DNA of 19,879 nucleotides from an uncultured Prevotellaceae bacterium (GTDB taxonomy: Bacteria > Bacteroidota > Bacteroidia > Bacteroidales > Bacteroidaceae), in the NCBI GenBank assembly GCA_902477365.1, contig CABSGW010000015.1, forward strand, positions 1 to 19,879, written 5' to 3'. Of this stretch, positions 1 through 6,245 are shown in pieces (positions within the stretch are counted from its first letter, which is position 1; every line of letters starts with the position of its first letter). The notes beneath the pieces were generated by a model. That model was given only the letters and a program-made list of their open reading frames with translations, ran no database searches and had not been told where the DNA came from. Both the position numbers and the translations under genes were made by a program.

Positions 1-50
1 GACAGACAAAGGAAAATGAGAAAAGTTAGTGTTTTAAGGGGTGGGAAACT

Positions 51-353
51 TTAGTTAATAATAACTGCCGAAGTAATTAATGCTGCAAGAAAATGCACTG
101 ATGAATACCAAGCCATATAGACCGTATCTTGTTTCATACATTCAGTCAATTCACTAATATCATCTTGATAAAGAAACATTCCAAGCGAAGATAAAATGGA
201 AGTTGGTATTACATACACCCAATTACTGAATACATTGGGATTCAAACTTATTCCAATAGCATAAACAACAACACCTGCAAAAAATACGACAATTGACATC
301 CAGAACAATCTGCTTCTGCTCAATTTAAAGATATTATATACCATATTCTTCAT
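51..353 (-). CDS. Small hypothetical integral membrane protein
   Basis: A 100-residue protein with no family I recognise. Three hydrophobic stretches can be seen, at about residues 16-36, 43-60 and 80-98, with a short polar, acidic segment (DDISELTE) between the second and third, so it is probably a three-helix inner-membrane protein. It starts with MKNM, and the second methionine three codons on is an equally possible start; no clear ribosome site is present, which is normal for Bacteroidales. It lies downstream of, and in the same direction as, the decayed ATPase gene at 484-882. Its AT-rich composition matches that neighbourhood and differs from the GC-rich genes after 2293. It could be an accessory or decaying gene; function unknown. 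Confidence 0.5.
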   Translation of the reverse strand: MKNMVYNIFKLSRSRLFWMSIVVFFAGVVVYAIGISLNPNVFSNWVYVIPTSILSSLGMFLYQDDISELTECMKQDTVYMAWYSSVHFLAALITSAVIIN

Positions 354-483
354 AGTTTTTTATTTTAATCAACATGAATCAGAGTAAAAAACATTCGTTT
401 ACCCATGTAAATAAGCATACTTACAAATATAAACAAAAACTTATCACCATACAACAAAATATATAGTTGCATTACACCTATTT

Positions 484-882
484 CTAAGTAAATATACATT
501 CTCCTGTTGTCGCTCCTTTTCGAGTCGGTCTTTCTTCTGCCCGCAGTTGATCTATCATCTTGCAAACTTGCCGTTCGCTCAGGTCAAGTTGTTTGGCAAG
601 CTCTGCCCTCTATATGAAAGACGTATTCTTAATCAATTCGATAAGGTTATCTATTGATTTTGAATCACTTTTTCTCCAAATAACTACCCTGAAATCCTCT
701 TCCTGATAAAATTCCGGAGTTTTCAAACCATACGCACGACACTTGTTGATAATATCCTCAGTGCCGGTACCCACCTTTTCAATATATCCATTCCAATACA
801 TAGGATCGGCAAGTAATGGATTTGTAGGCAATGACTTGTGCGGACCATGGAGTTTTTGAACCGTGAGGCCGTACGGCACAAA
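484..882 (-). pseudogene. Remnant of AlbA_2/AAA-4 type ATP-binding transcriptional regulator (C-terminal part)
   Basis: The reading frame on the minus strand begins with PYGLTVQKLHGPHKSLPTNP, then has IEKVGTGTEDIINKC and FRVVIWRK. These are the hallmarks of the C-terminal ATP-binding (HATPase_c_4) half of AlbA_2-type putative regulators often annotated as RecG-like or ATP-binding proteins. The frame then meets an in-frame TAG at 610-612 and continues in the same frame as RAELAKQLDLSERQVCKMID, the winged-helix segment that normally ends the family, before a stop at 484-486. The N-terminal AlbA_2 domain and most of the ATPase are missing: recognisable sequence begins directly after the stop codon (883-885) of the upstream lipoprotein gene, and in the same frame. 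It is a dead gene, both truncated and interrupted by a nonsense codon. The family call is firm; the mechanism of truncation is inference. Confidence 0.75.
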
Positions 883-1407
883 TTATTGCTCTCCATAATC
901 GAAAGAAAGCGACTGCTCTAACGATATTTTTTCGTTTTTCATTATTTTCGATGTAACCAAATTGGACATGACAAAGTAACCATTCAAATCCATTGGTTTA
1001 CTAGCATAAATGATTTGCGTTACAACAACTTCGCCATTCTCTTTTCTATGTACTTTATATTCTAGCTTATCCGGATAATAAAACAGTAGAGATTTCAAAG
1101 AAAGCAAACTGTTCGTAGAATAATTTATTTCTTTATAGAGCGGACTTGACGCTATCACACTGGAAGGAACATGTTCGATGAGTTCCGGAGTGGAATTGAT
1201 AGCTTTTCCTTCAAAGTAAACCCCACCAGGTAAAGCTATAATGGAAGAAGATGACATATCCGTTATAAAAGGATCAAATACATACTCAACAGGCAATCGA
1301 ACTCGCTGCTCATCATAAGTTTCTTGTTTGTTACATCCTTGAAATATAAAGAGAATGAACAATAGTAGGAAACACGGATTCTTACGTAAACACATGCTAT
1401 TAGTCAT
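883..1407 (-). CDS. Hypothetical small lipoprotein
   Basis: About 174 residues. The start chosen is the ATG at 1405-1407, because it puts a short basic segment in front of a hydrophobic core (FLLLFILFIF) and a lipobox FQGC with the acylated cysteine at residue 25; another ATG lies four codons later, and a longer frame up to 1467 would add an unlikely 20-residue extension. After the cysteine comes a polar NKQETYDEQ linker and a globular domain of about 145 residues rich in beta-type segments, for example VYFEGKAI, YKVHRKENGEVVVTQIIY and YFVMSNL. I recognise no family. It is probably anchored to the outer membrane. Its stop abuts the first recognisable codon of the decayed ATPase, so its own 3' end may be a rearrangement junction and its natural C-terminus is uncertain. 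Confidence 0.6.
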   Translation of the reverse strand: MTNSMCLRKNPCFLLLFILFIFQGCNKQETYDEQRVRLPVEYVFDPFITDMSSSSIIALPGGVYFEGKAINSTPELIEHVPSSVIASSPLYKEINYSTNSLLSLKSLLFYYPDKLEYKVHRKENGEVVVTQIIYASKPMDLNGYFVMSNLVTSKIMKNEKISLEQSLSFDYGEQ

Positions 1408-1467
1408 AGATTTACCAATTACATTTTCCCTGTATTTCTTCAGACTTACAGAGATACCACCTAACAT

Positions 1468-1698
1468 AAATTCTCTTAGCTATACCACAAACAATATCCA
1501 TAGGTTGGAGTGATAATAGCTTTTTTGCAAAAATAACCAGAAAATAAGTAAATAGAGAAATGGAAGATGAGAAAAATTCCTCCAATGATGATTTTTGTGT
1601 AGCTTTTCCCTCATCCAAAGAAAATCCCCTATTTATTTTCAAACAGTCTTTCATAGCACACCGACGGACGAAATCAGTAAGAAAGGGCACAACAAAGC
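1468..1698. other. Gene-free stretch with no recognised feature
   Basis: The part of the 825-base intergenic region nearest the lipoprotein gene. Short frames exist on both strands but have no family resemblance, no signal sequence and no sensible start context. It must hold the promoter of the leftward lipoprotein gene, but I see no clear TAnnTTTG element. Confidence 0.4.
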
Positions 1699-2160
1699 AG
1701 TGGAAAACTACGTTGAAAACCGGTGTACAAGTGCCTAATAACCCTGTTTGTTATCCACCCTCCGACACAACGTTCCGGCACATCGGCCCTTTCAGCCCCA
1801 TTGTGGATAACCCACCCCCTTATCCGCCACTTTTCAGCTTCTCTCTCCACGGTTTTCCACCCCCGCCTTGTTTTTTTTCTTTCCACGGCATGTTTTTTCC
1901 ACCGCCTGTGCATATCTTTCTCACGACCTCGGCTTATCCGCTCACAGATAGGATAGTTATCCCCCTTTCCGGCCCTGTTGAAAACTTGCGGAAAACCGGG
2001 AACATTCGGTTAACAACTTACCGGCCAAATTTTCAGGGCAAAAGCTTTCAACACTATCCACAGCCTATTATCATCAGCATGTATTCTCTCTTTCTGAAAA
2101 CAAAGAAAAAACAATACTAAATATAATACACGTGGGAAAAGAGAGACGGTTGGTGGAAAA
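1699..2160. other. Candidate chromosomal replication origin (oriC): DnaA-box cluster with AT-rich tract
   Basis: No believable gene occupies this stretch, but it is packed with sites close to the DnaA box TTATCCACA. There is one perfect copy (minus strand, 1802-1810). Near copies on the plus strand are at 1751 (TTATCCACC), 1820 (TTATCCGCC), 1853 and 1895 (TTTTCCACC), 1934 (TTATCCGCT), 1957 (TTATCCCCC) and 2054 (CTATCCACA). On the minus strand they are at 1699-1707, 1987-1995 and 2152-2160. GTTGAAAAC occurs at 1712 and 1977, and GAAAACCGG at 1715, 1991 and 2156. Positions 2082-2131 are 78% A+T, suitable as an unwinding element. Genes to the left read left and the next genes to the right read right. 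dnaA is not in view, which does not exclude an origin because oriC need not adjoin dnaA. The boxes are seen; origin function is inferred. Confidence 0.62.
1802..1810 (-). promoter_or_regulatory. Perfect DnaA box
   Basis: TGTGGATAA on the plus strand, which is TTATCCACA on the minus strand, the consensus DnaA-binding site. It lies near the middle of the box cluster described for 1699-2160. Confidence 0.65.
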
Positions 2161-2164
2161 CCGG

Positions 2165-2207
2165 AAACTCCCCGGTTAGGACAGCCGGAGGGGAGTTTGC
2201 ATTTTTT
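2165..2207 (+). terminator. Rho-independent terminator upstream of ilvA
   Basis: A perfect 9-base-pair stem, AAACTCCCC (2165-2173) with GGGGAGTTT (2190-2198), encloses a 16-base loop that contains a further short GG/CC pairing. It is followed by GCATTTTTTT. The T-run is only on the plus strand, so it stops rightward transcription arriving from the candidate origin region, although no rightward gene is visible there. It lies upstream of the likely ilvA promoter, so it is more probably an insulator or the end of a small transcript than an ilvA attenuator. Confidence 0.7.
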
Positions 2208-2242
2208 TGCGGTCAAGTGCGCTTCGTTTCCGTCTGCGCTTG

Positions 2243-2270
2243 TTTGGTTCAAAAAAAAGTGCTAATATTG
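2243..2270 (+). promoter_or_regulatory. Possible promoter of ilvA-nadA
   Basis: TTTG at 2243-2246 and TAATATTG at 2263-2270 resemble the Bacteroides -33 (TTTG) and -7 (TAnnTTTG) elements with one mismatch in the latter. The spacing of 16 bases is shorter than the usual 19-21. Transcription would start around 2274, leaving a leader of about 20 bases before the ATG at 2293. A modest match. Confidence 0.4.
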
Positions 2271-2292
2271 CAGCCAGTTTAGAAGAAAAACA

Positions 2293-3495
2293 ATGTTGAC
2301 ACTGGATACCATATACAAAGCGGGATATGCGCTGGCCTCGGTAGTGCGCAAAACCACACTGATCCATGCACCTAAAATTAACGCTGCGGCGGAGGTGTAC
2401 CTGAAACCGGAGAACCTGCAAGTGACGGGATCTTTCAAGGTGAGGGGAGCCGGGTTCAAGATATCCCAGCTCACCGATGAGGAAAAAGCCCGTGGCGTTA
2501 TAGCCTGTTCTGCCGGAAACCACGCCCAGGGCGTGGCACTGGCAGCAAGGGGGTATGGCATCAAGTCGCTCATCTGTCTGCCTGCGGGCGCTCCCATCAG
2601 CAAGGTGGAAGCCACCCGTGAACTGGGCGCTGAGATTTGTTTGGTTGACGGCGTGTACGACGATGCCTATCGCCGGGCGCTGGAGCTGCGCGACGAACGC
2701 GGGCTGACTTTTATCCATCCCTTTGACGACGAGCAGGTGATAGCCGGCCAGGGGTCTATCGGGTTGGAGATTCTGAACGAGTTGCCCGATGTGGATGTGG
2801 TGATTGTACCCATTGGCGGAGGCGGACTGGCCAGCGGGGTGGCGTATGCCATCAAGGCCCTGAAACCCGACACCCGTGTGATCGGTGTACAGGCCGAGGG
2901 GGCTGCCAGCATGCTGATGAGCCTGGACCACCAGAAGCGGGAGTGTCTCACTTCGGTGTTGACCATTGCCGACGGCATTGCCGTGAAGCAGCCGGGCGAA
3001 AACACGTTTGCCCTGTGCCAGCAGTACGTGGACGACATCGTGACCGTGACCGAGGACGAGATATGCGCAGCCATCCTGTCGCTCATCGAAGGCCACAAAC
3101 TGATAGCCGAAGGCGCAGGCGCAGTGAGCGTGGCGGCAGCCATGTTCGGCAAGGTGCCTATTGAAGGAAAAAAAGTATGCTGCATTGTGAGCGGCGGAAA
3201 TATAGACGTGACCATCCTGAGCCGCGTGATAAACCGCGGATTGATGAAGAGCGGGCGTACCATCGAGATGCTGATTGAACTGCCCGACCGTCCCGGATCG
3301 TTGCTGGGACTGTGTAAGGTCATTGTGGGCTATGGTGCCAACATCATCTCGGTGCACCACGAACGCAACGGCGAAAGCCCCGACGTCAACTCATGTAACC
3401 TGCGTATTGTGCTGGAAACACGCAATGCCGACCACATTACCGAGATACGTGCCGGCATCTGTTGCAGCGGATACCAGATATTGGAATGGAAATAA
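2293..3495 (+). CDS. ilvA: Threonine ammonia-lyase (threonine deaminase) with C-terminal ACT domain
   Basis: A cytoplasmic PLP enzyme that converts L-threonine to 2-oxobutanoate and ammonia, the entry step to isoleucine; some relatives also act on serine. The 400-residue protein is a fold-type II PLP enzyme. The Schiff-base lysine K49 sits in TGSFKVRGA, the substrate-binding loop is SAGNHAQG (73-80), the phosphate-binding loop is GGGG (175-178), and SGGN is at 300-303. A single ACT domain follows at about 325-400, beginning with IEMLIELPDRPGSL, so this is the medium, single-ACT form that may be allosterically controlled. The start gives the usual length, and AGAAGAAAAACA precedes the ATG. nadA follows after 25 bases, so the two are probably co-transcribed. 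The enzyme family is certain; whether the role is biosynthetic or catabolic is not shown by sequence. Confidence 0.93.
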   Translation: MLTLDTIYKAGYALASVVRKTTLIHAPKINAAAEVYLKPENLQVTGSFKVRGAGFKISQLTDEEKARGVIACSAGNHAQGVALAARGYGIKSLICLPAGAPISKVEATRELGAEICLVDGVYDDAYRRALELRDERGLTFIHPFDDEQVIAGQGSIGLEILNELPDVDVVIVPIGGGGLASGVAYAIKALKPDTRVIGVQAEGAASMLMSLDHQKRECLTSVLTIADGIAVKQPGENTFALCQQYVDDIVTVTEDEICAAILSLIEGHKLIAEGAGAVSVAAAMFGKVPIEGKKVCCIVSGGNIDVTILSRVINRGLMKSGRTIEMLIELPDRPGSLLGLCKVIVGYGANIISVHHERNGESPDVNSCNLRIVLETRNADHITEIRAGICCSGYQILEWK

Positions 3496-3520
3496 CGCTT
3501 TTTTGGAACGCAAAGAACGT

Positions 3521-4510
3521 ATGGTAAAGGACGCTTGGAAAGAGAAAGGCTATGTGGACGAACCGATTCCGGCCGGAGTGACCGACCTGAAAGAGGCTAT
3601 CCGTGCCTTGTGCAAGGAAAAGAATGCCGTCATACTGGCCCATTATTACACCGAGGGCGCGATACAGGACGTAGCCGATTTTGTGGGCGACAGTCTGGCG
3701 CTGGCTCAAAAGGCCGCCCGCACCGAGGCCGACGTGCTGGTGATGTGCGGGGTGCACTTTATGGGCGAAACCTGTAAGTTGCTGTGTCCGGACCGCCTGG
3801 TGCTGGTGCCCGACCTGAACGCCACCTGCTCGTTGGCCGAGAGTTGTCCGGCCGGTGCGTTTGCCGACTTTGTGCGGTCGCATCCCGGCCACAAGGTAAT
3901 ATCGTATGTCAACACCACCGCTGCCACCAAGGCCGTTACCGATGTGGTGGTGACGTCGAGCAACGCCCGTCAGATTGTGGAAAGCTTTCCCAAGGATCAA
4001 CCCCTCATCTTCGGCCCCGACCGCAATCTGGGCAGCTACCTGAATGCGCTGACCGGCCGGCAAATGGTGTTGTGGGACGGTGCGTGCCATGTGCATGAGC
4101 GTTTCTCGGTAGAAAAGATTGTGGAGCTGAAACAAGCGCATCCACAGGCACGGGTGTTGGTACACCCCGAGTGCAAGGGACCGGTAGTGCGCCTGGCCGA
4201 CAAGGTGGGTTCTACCGCCGCGTTGCTGAGCTATGTCGTAGAGAGCGATGCCACCGAGTTTATTGTGGCTACCGAGAGCGGCATTCTGCACGAGATGCAG
4301 AAGAAGTGTCCTGCAAAGACCTTCCTGCCTGCACCGCCCGCCGACAGTTGCGGGTGTAACGAGTGCAGTTACATGCGGCTGAATACGTTGCAAAAACTGT
4401 ATAATTGCATGAAATATGAATGGCCCGCGGTAGAGGTGGACGCAGCGGTGGCAAAAGACGCCGTGAAACCCATCGAGCGGATGCTTGAAATATCGGAACA
4501 ATTAGGTTAA
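3521..4510 (+). CDS. nadA: Quinolinate synthase
   Basis: A [4Fe-4S] cytoplasmic enzyme that condenses iminoaspartate (from NadB) with dihydroxyacetone phosphate to quinolinate in de novo NAD synthesis. The protein is 329 residues, normal for NadA. It shows ILAHYYTEGAIQDVADFVGDSL (about 38-59), CGVHFMGET with the expected first cluster cysteine C76, VHPECKGPV with the second, and a C-terminal CGCNECSYMRLNTL with the third. A longer frame reaches back into ilvA, but the ATG at 3521 is chosen because the family begins here and it leaves a 25-base gap after ilvA. No nadB or nadC is adjacent; the next gene faces the opposite way. Regulation probably follows the ilvA promoter unless a promoter lies within the 25-base gap or inside ilvA. 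Confidence 0.94.
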   Translation: MVKDAWKEKGYVDEPIPAGVTDLKEAIRALCKEKNAVILAHYYTEGAIQDVADFVGDSLALAQKAARTEADVLVMCGVHFMGETCKLLCPDRLVLVPDLNATCSLAESCPAGAFADFVRSHPGHKVISYVNTTAATKAVTDVVVTSSNARQIVESFPKDQPLIFGPDRNLGSYLNALTGRQMVLWDGACHVHERFSVEKIVELKQAHPQARVLVHPECKGPVVRLADKVGSTAALLSYVVESDATEFIVATESGILHEMQKKCPAKTFLPAPPADSCGCNECSYMRLNTLQKLYNCMKYEWPAVEVDAAVAKDAVKPIERMLEISEQLG

Positions 4511-4625
4511 TCAACTATATATCAAAGGTAAAAAGATTTAAGATTAGAAGACTTTAGTGTTATCCCCTCAGCCGAAGCGATTTCGCCTGTGTGTTGAAAC
4601 AAAGCTGTGAAGCCTAGCGGAACGG

Positions 4626-4656
4626 AATGTCCGGTATGTTTTTGACAGAGGACATT
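4626..4656. repeat. Inverted repeat downstream of nadA
   Basis: AATGTCC (4626-4632) and GGACATT (4650-4656) are perfect 7-base arms around 17 bases, followed by GGGGAGTTTTT. It could be a weak first terminator for ilvA-nadA or part of a structured 3' untranslated region. Confidence 0.4.
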
Positions 4657-4688
4657 GGGGAGTTTTTCATATTCGATTGTGAATGTGG

Positions 4689-4702
4689 AAAATGTACATT
4701 TT
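4689..4702. repeat. Perfect 14-bp palindrome
   Basis: AAAATGTACATTTT reads identically on both strands. It lies between the convergent ends of nadA and the flavoprotein gene, upstream of the terminator at 4728. It has the form of a dimeric regulator site, but no promoter is evident next to it. Confidence 0.5.
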
Positions 4703-4727
4703 AAGGTTAAAATTATTTTTAGTTTGG

Positions 4728-4762
4728 CGCTCCTTGCAAGTGATTTGCGGGGAGCGTTTTTT
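4728..4762 (+). terminator. Rho-independent terminator after nadA
   Basis: CGCTCC (4728-4733) pairs with GGAGCG (4751-4756), with additional TTGCAA/TTGC pairing inside, and six T residues follow directly. The T-run is on the plus strand only, so it ends the rightward ilvA-nadA transcript, 218 bases past the nadA stop. Confidence 0.75.
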
Positions 4763-4793
4763 GTGTGTAAAGCAGAGAGAAAGACTTCTTTGT

Positions 4794-6029
4794 TCAGCGT
4801 GCCATGGCAGTGGCAGCCGTGTAGGCTGTAGTCCACGCGGCCTGAAAGTTGAAGCCACCCGTTACGGCGTCTATGTCGAGTACCTCGCCGGCAAAGAACA
4901 GTCCGGGACACACCTTGCTCTCCAACGTGCGTGCGTCTACCGCCTTCAGGCTGATGCCGCCGCAGGTTACAAACTCGTCGCGGAACACTCCGCGTCCCTC
5001 TATCGTATAACTGTCGTTCGTCAGTGTGTTGACCAGTTTGTTTATGGTTTTCCGTCCCGTTTCGCCCCATCGCTTGGCGGGAGCTATCCCTGTTTTTTCC
5101 AGCAAGTGCGTCCACAACCGTGCCGGCAGGTCATAGGGCCGGCACGAGGCCAATTGCTTTTGTGCGTGGATCTGCGCCAGCTCTTCCAGACAGGCCGTCA
5201 CCTGCTCGCAATGCGTCTCGTTCACCCAGTTTACCAACAAGGTGCTGCGGTAGTTCTGTTCGGCCAGGTGACGCGCGGCATGCGAGGAAAGTTTCAGGAT
5301 AGCCGGTCCGCTCATGCCCCAGTGTGTGACGAGCAGCGGCCCGTGGCTACGGAAGGGCGTTCCGGCCAGTGCCGTCTGCGTCTCTTCCACCACCGTACCC
5401 ATCAGTTGGCGCAGTGCCGGATCGGGTATGTTGAAGGTGAAGAGCGAAGGCACGGGCTCGACCAGCGGATGCCCCAGTTGTTCCAGGTAGTGCAAGCCCT
5501 CGCGGTGGGGCGATCCGCCTGTGGTGACGGCTACGCGGTGTGCCGTGACTCGGTGTGCCGTATCCTCCTTGAACCGTAGCGTGAAGCAGCTGTTTCCTTG
5601 TGCATCTGTGTCGGGTGTGAGCGCCTCCAGCGTGTGGTTGGTCTTTAACACCACTCCCAGCCGTTGCGCTTCGCGTGTGAGGCAAAGCACTACGCTTTGC
5701 GCATCCTGTGATTGTGGAAACACACACGCATCTTCCTGCGTGACAAGCCGCACCCCGTGCTGTTCGAACCACTGGTATGCGCTGTGGTGATCGAAGCCGT
5801 TGAAGAGCCGCTTCAGCAGTTTTGCCCCACGGGGATATACCTGTTTCAGGTCGGTCACATCCCGGAACGAGTTGGTCAGGTTACACCGTCCCCCACCCGA
5901 TAGCGTCACCTTGGCAAGCGGCCGTTTGCTTTTTTCGTAAATAGTCACTTCGGTTTGCGGCGATGCCTGTTTCAGGTGGATGGCCAGGAAGAAGCCCGCC
6001 GCTCCGCCTCCGATGATAGCTGCGTTCAT
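4794..6029 (-). CDS. BaiN/HI0933-family NAD(P)/FAD-dependent oxidoreductase (flavoprotein)
   Basis: A 411-residue cytoplasmic flavoprotein. The N-terminus is a Rossmann FAD-binding motif, AAIIGGGAAGFFLAIHL. SGGGRCNLTN at about residues 45-54 is diagnostic of the HI0933/YhiN family, and the C-terminus has GGISLKAVDARTLESK followed by GLFFAGEVLDIDAVTGGFNFQAA, the second FAD contact. Physiological substrates of most members are unknown; one homologue (BaiN) has been linked to bile-acid reduction, which should not be assumed here. The start at 6027-6029 is chosen over a TTG at 6060-6062 because the latter falls inside a good -7 promoter element and would add 11 residues ahead of the conserved beginning. 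The gene converges on nadA. Confidence 0.9.
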   Translation of the reverse strand: MNAAIIGGGAAGFFLAIHLKQASPQTEVTIYEKSKRPLAKVTLSGGGRCNLTNSFRDVTDLKQVYPRGAKLLKRLFNGFDHHSAYQWFEQHGVRLVTQEDACVFPQSQDAQSVVLCLTREAQRLGVVLKTNHTLEALTPDTDAQGNSCFTLRFKEDTAHRVTAHRVAVTTGGSPHREGLHYLEQLGHPLVEPVPSLFTFNIPDPALRQLMGTVVEETQTALAGTPFRSHGPLLVTHWGMSGPAILKLSSHAARHLAEQNYRSTLLVNWVNETHCEQVTACLEELAQIHAQKQLASCRPYDLPARLWTHLLEKTGIAPAKRWGETGRKTINKLVNTLTNDSYTIEGRGVFRDEFVTCGGISLKAVDARTLESKVCPGLFFAGEVLDIDAVTGGFNFQAAWTTAYTAATAMAR

Positions 6030-6059
6030 GCGTGTTTCAGAAAATGCGTTGTTAGGCTG

Positions 6060-6067
6060 CAAATGTA
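6060..6067 (-). promoter_or_regulatory. Promoter -7 element of the flavoprotein gene
   Basis: The minus strand reads TACATTTG, an exact match to the Bacteroides -7 consensus TAnnTTTG. A T-rich stretch (CTTTTT) lies about 18-20 bases upstream in place of a perfect TTTG. Transcription would begin near 6056, leaving a leader of roughly 27 bases before the ATG at 6029. Confidence 0.5.
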
Positions 6068-6110
6068 GGCAATTTTGCTTGAAAAAGTGGGTTATCCGGA
6101 ATTTAATGCG

Positions 6111-6118
6111 TATTTTTG
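6111..6118 (+). promoter_or_regulatory. Possible -7 element for the first hydrolase gene
   Basis: TATTTTTG matches TAnnTTTG exactly, but no TTTG lies at the right distance upstream. If used, it gives a leader of about 120 bases that includes the inverted repeat at 6166-6232. Confidence 0.35.
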
Positions 6119-6165
6119 GCTCGATTGAAACAAGTCGTTGTAGGGGGTAAGGAGCTACTTTTTTG

Positions 6166-6232
6166 AAAGATGAAGACAGCCTTGGCCGCGCAGGTGCCTA
6201 CGTTTTGGTTGCCCTGAGTAGTATTCATCTTT
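6166..6232 (+). repeat. Long-range inverted repeat in the leader of the first hydrolase gene
   Basis: AAAGATGAA (6166-6174) and TTCATCTTT (6224-6232) are perfect 9-base complements enclosing 49 bases that contain further GC-rich pairing possibilities (CAGG/CCTG). The right arm ends 13 bases before the ATG at 6246. It may form a leader structure that affects translation. Confidence 0.45.
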
Positions 6233-6245
6233 AAAATAATCGCTT

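Noticed and set aside
365..565. 66-codon leftward frame overlapping the end of the ATPase remnant
   Set aside because: It overlaps, in another frame, the winged-helix coding segment of the pseudogene, and its start lies inside that segment.
1412..1690. 92-codon leftward frame upstream of the lipoprotein gene
   Set aside because: No recognised family, overlaps the region ahead of the lipoprotein start, and has no promoter or start context.
1560..2120. 186-codon rightward open frame across the intergenic region
   Set aside because: The protein is low-complexity (PPPYPP, PPPPCFF) produced by the repeated CCACC/TTTTCC box sequences, with no family resemblance. Overlapping frames on both strands look equally artificial.
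2165..2292. Attenuator or riboswitch in the ilvA leader
   Set aside because: The hairpin lies upstream of the likely promoter, no leader peptide rich in Ile/Thr codons is visible, and no alternative antiterminator pairing was found by eye.
2176..3360. 394-codon leftward frame antisense to ilvA
   Set aside because: ilvA on the opposite strand has complete catalytic motifs; the antisense product is His/Gln-rich noise from codon-biased GC-rich DNA and also spans the terminator.
6030..6062. TTG start giving the flavoprotein 11 extra N-terminal residues
   Set aside because: The TTG lies inside the -7 promoter element TACATTTG (minus strand, 6060-6067), and the FAD-binding motif begins right after the ATG at 6029.
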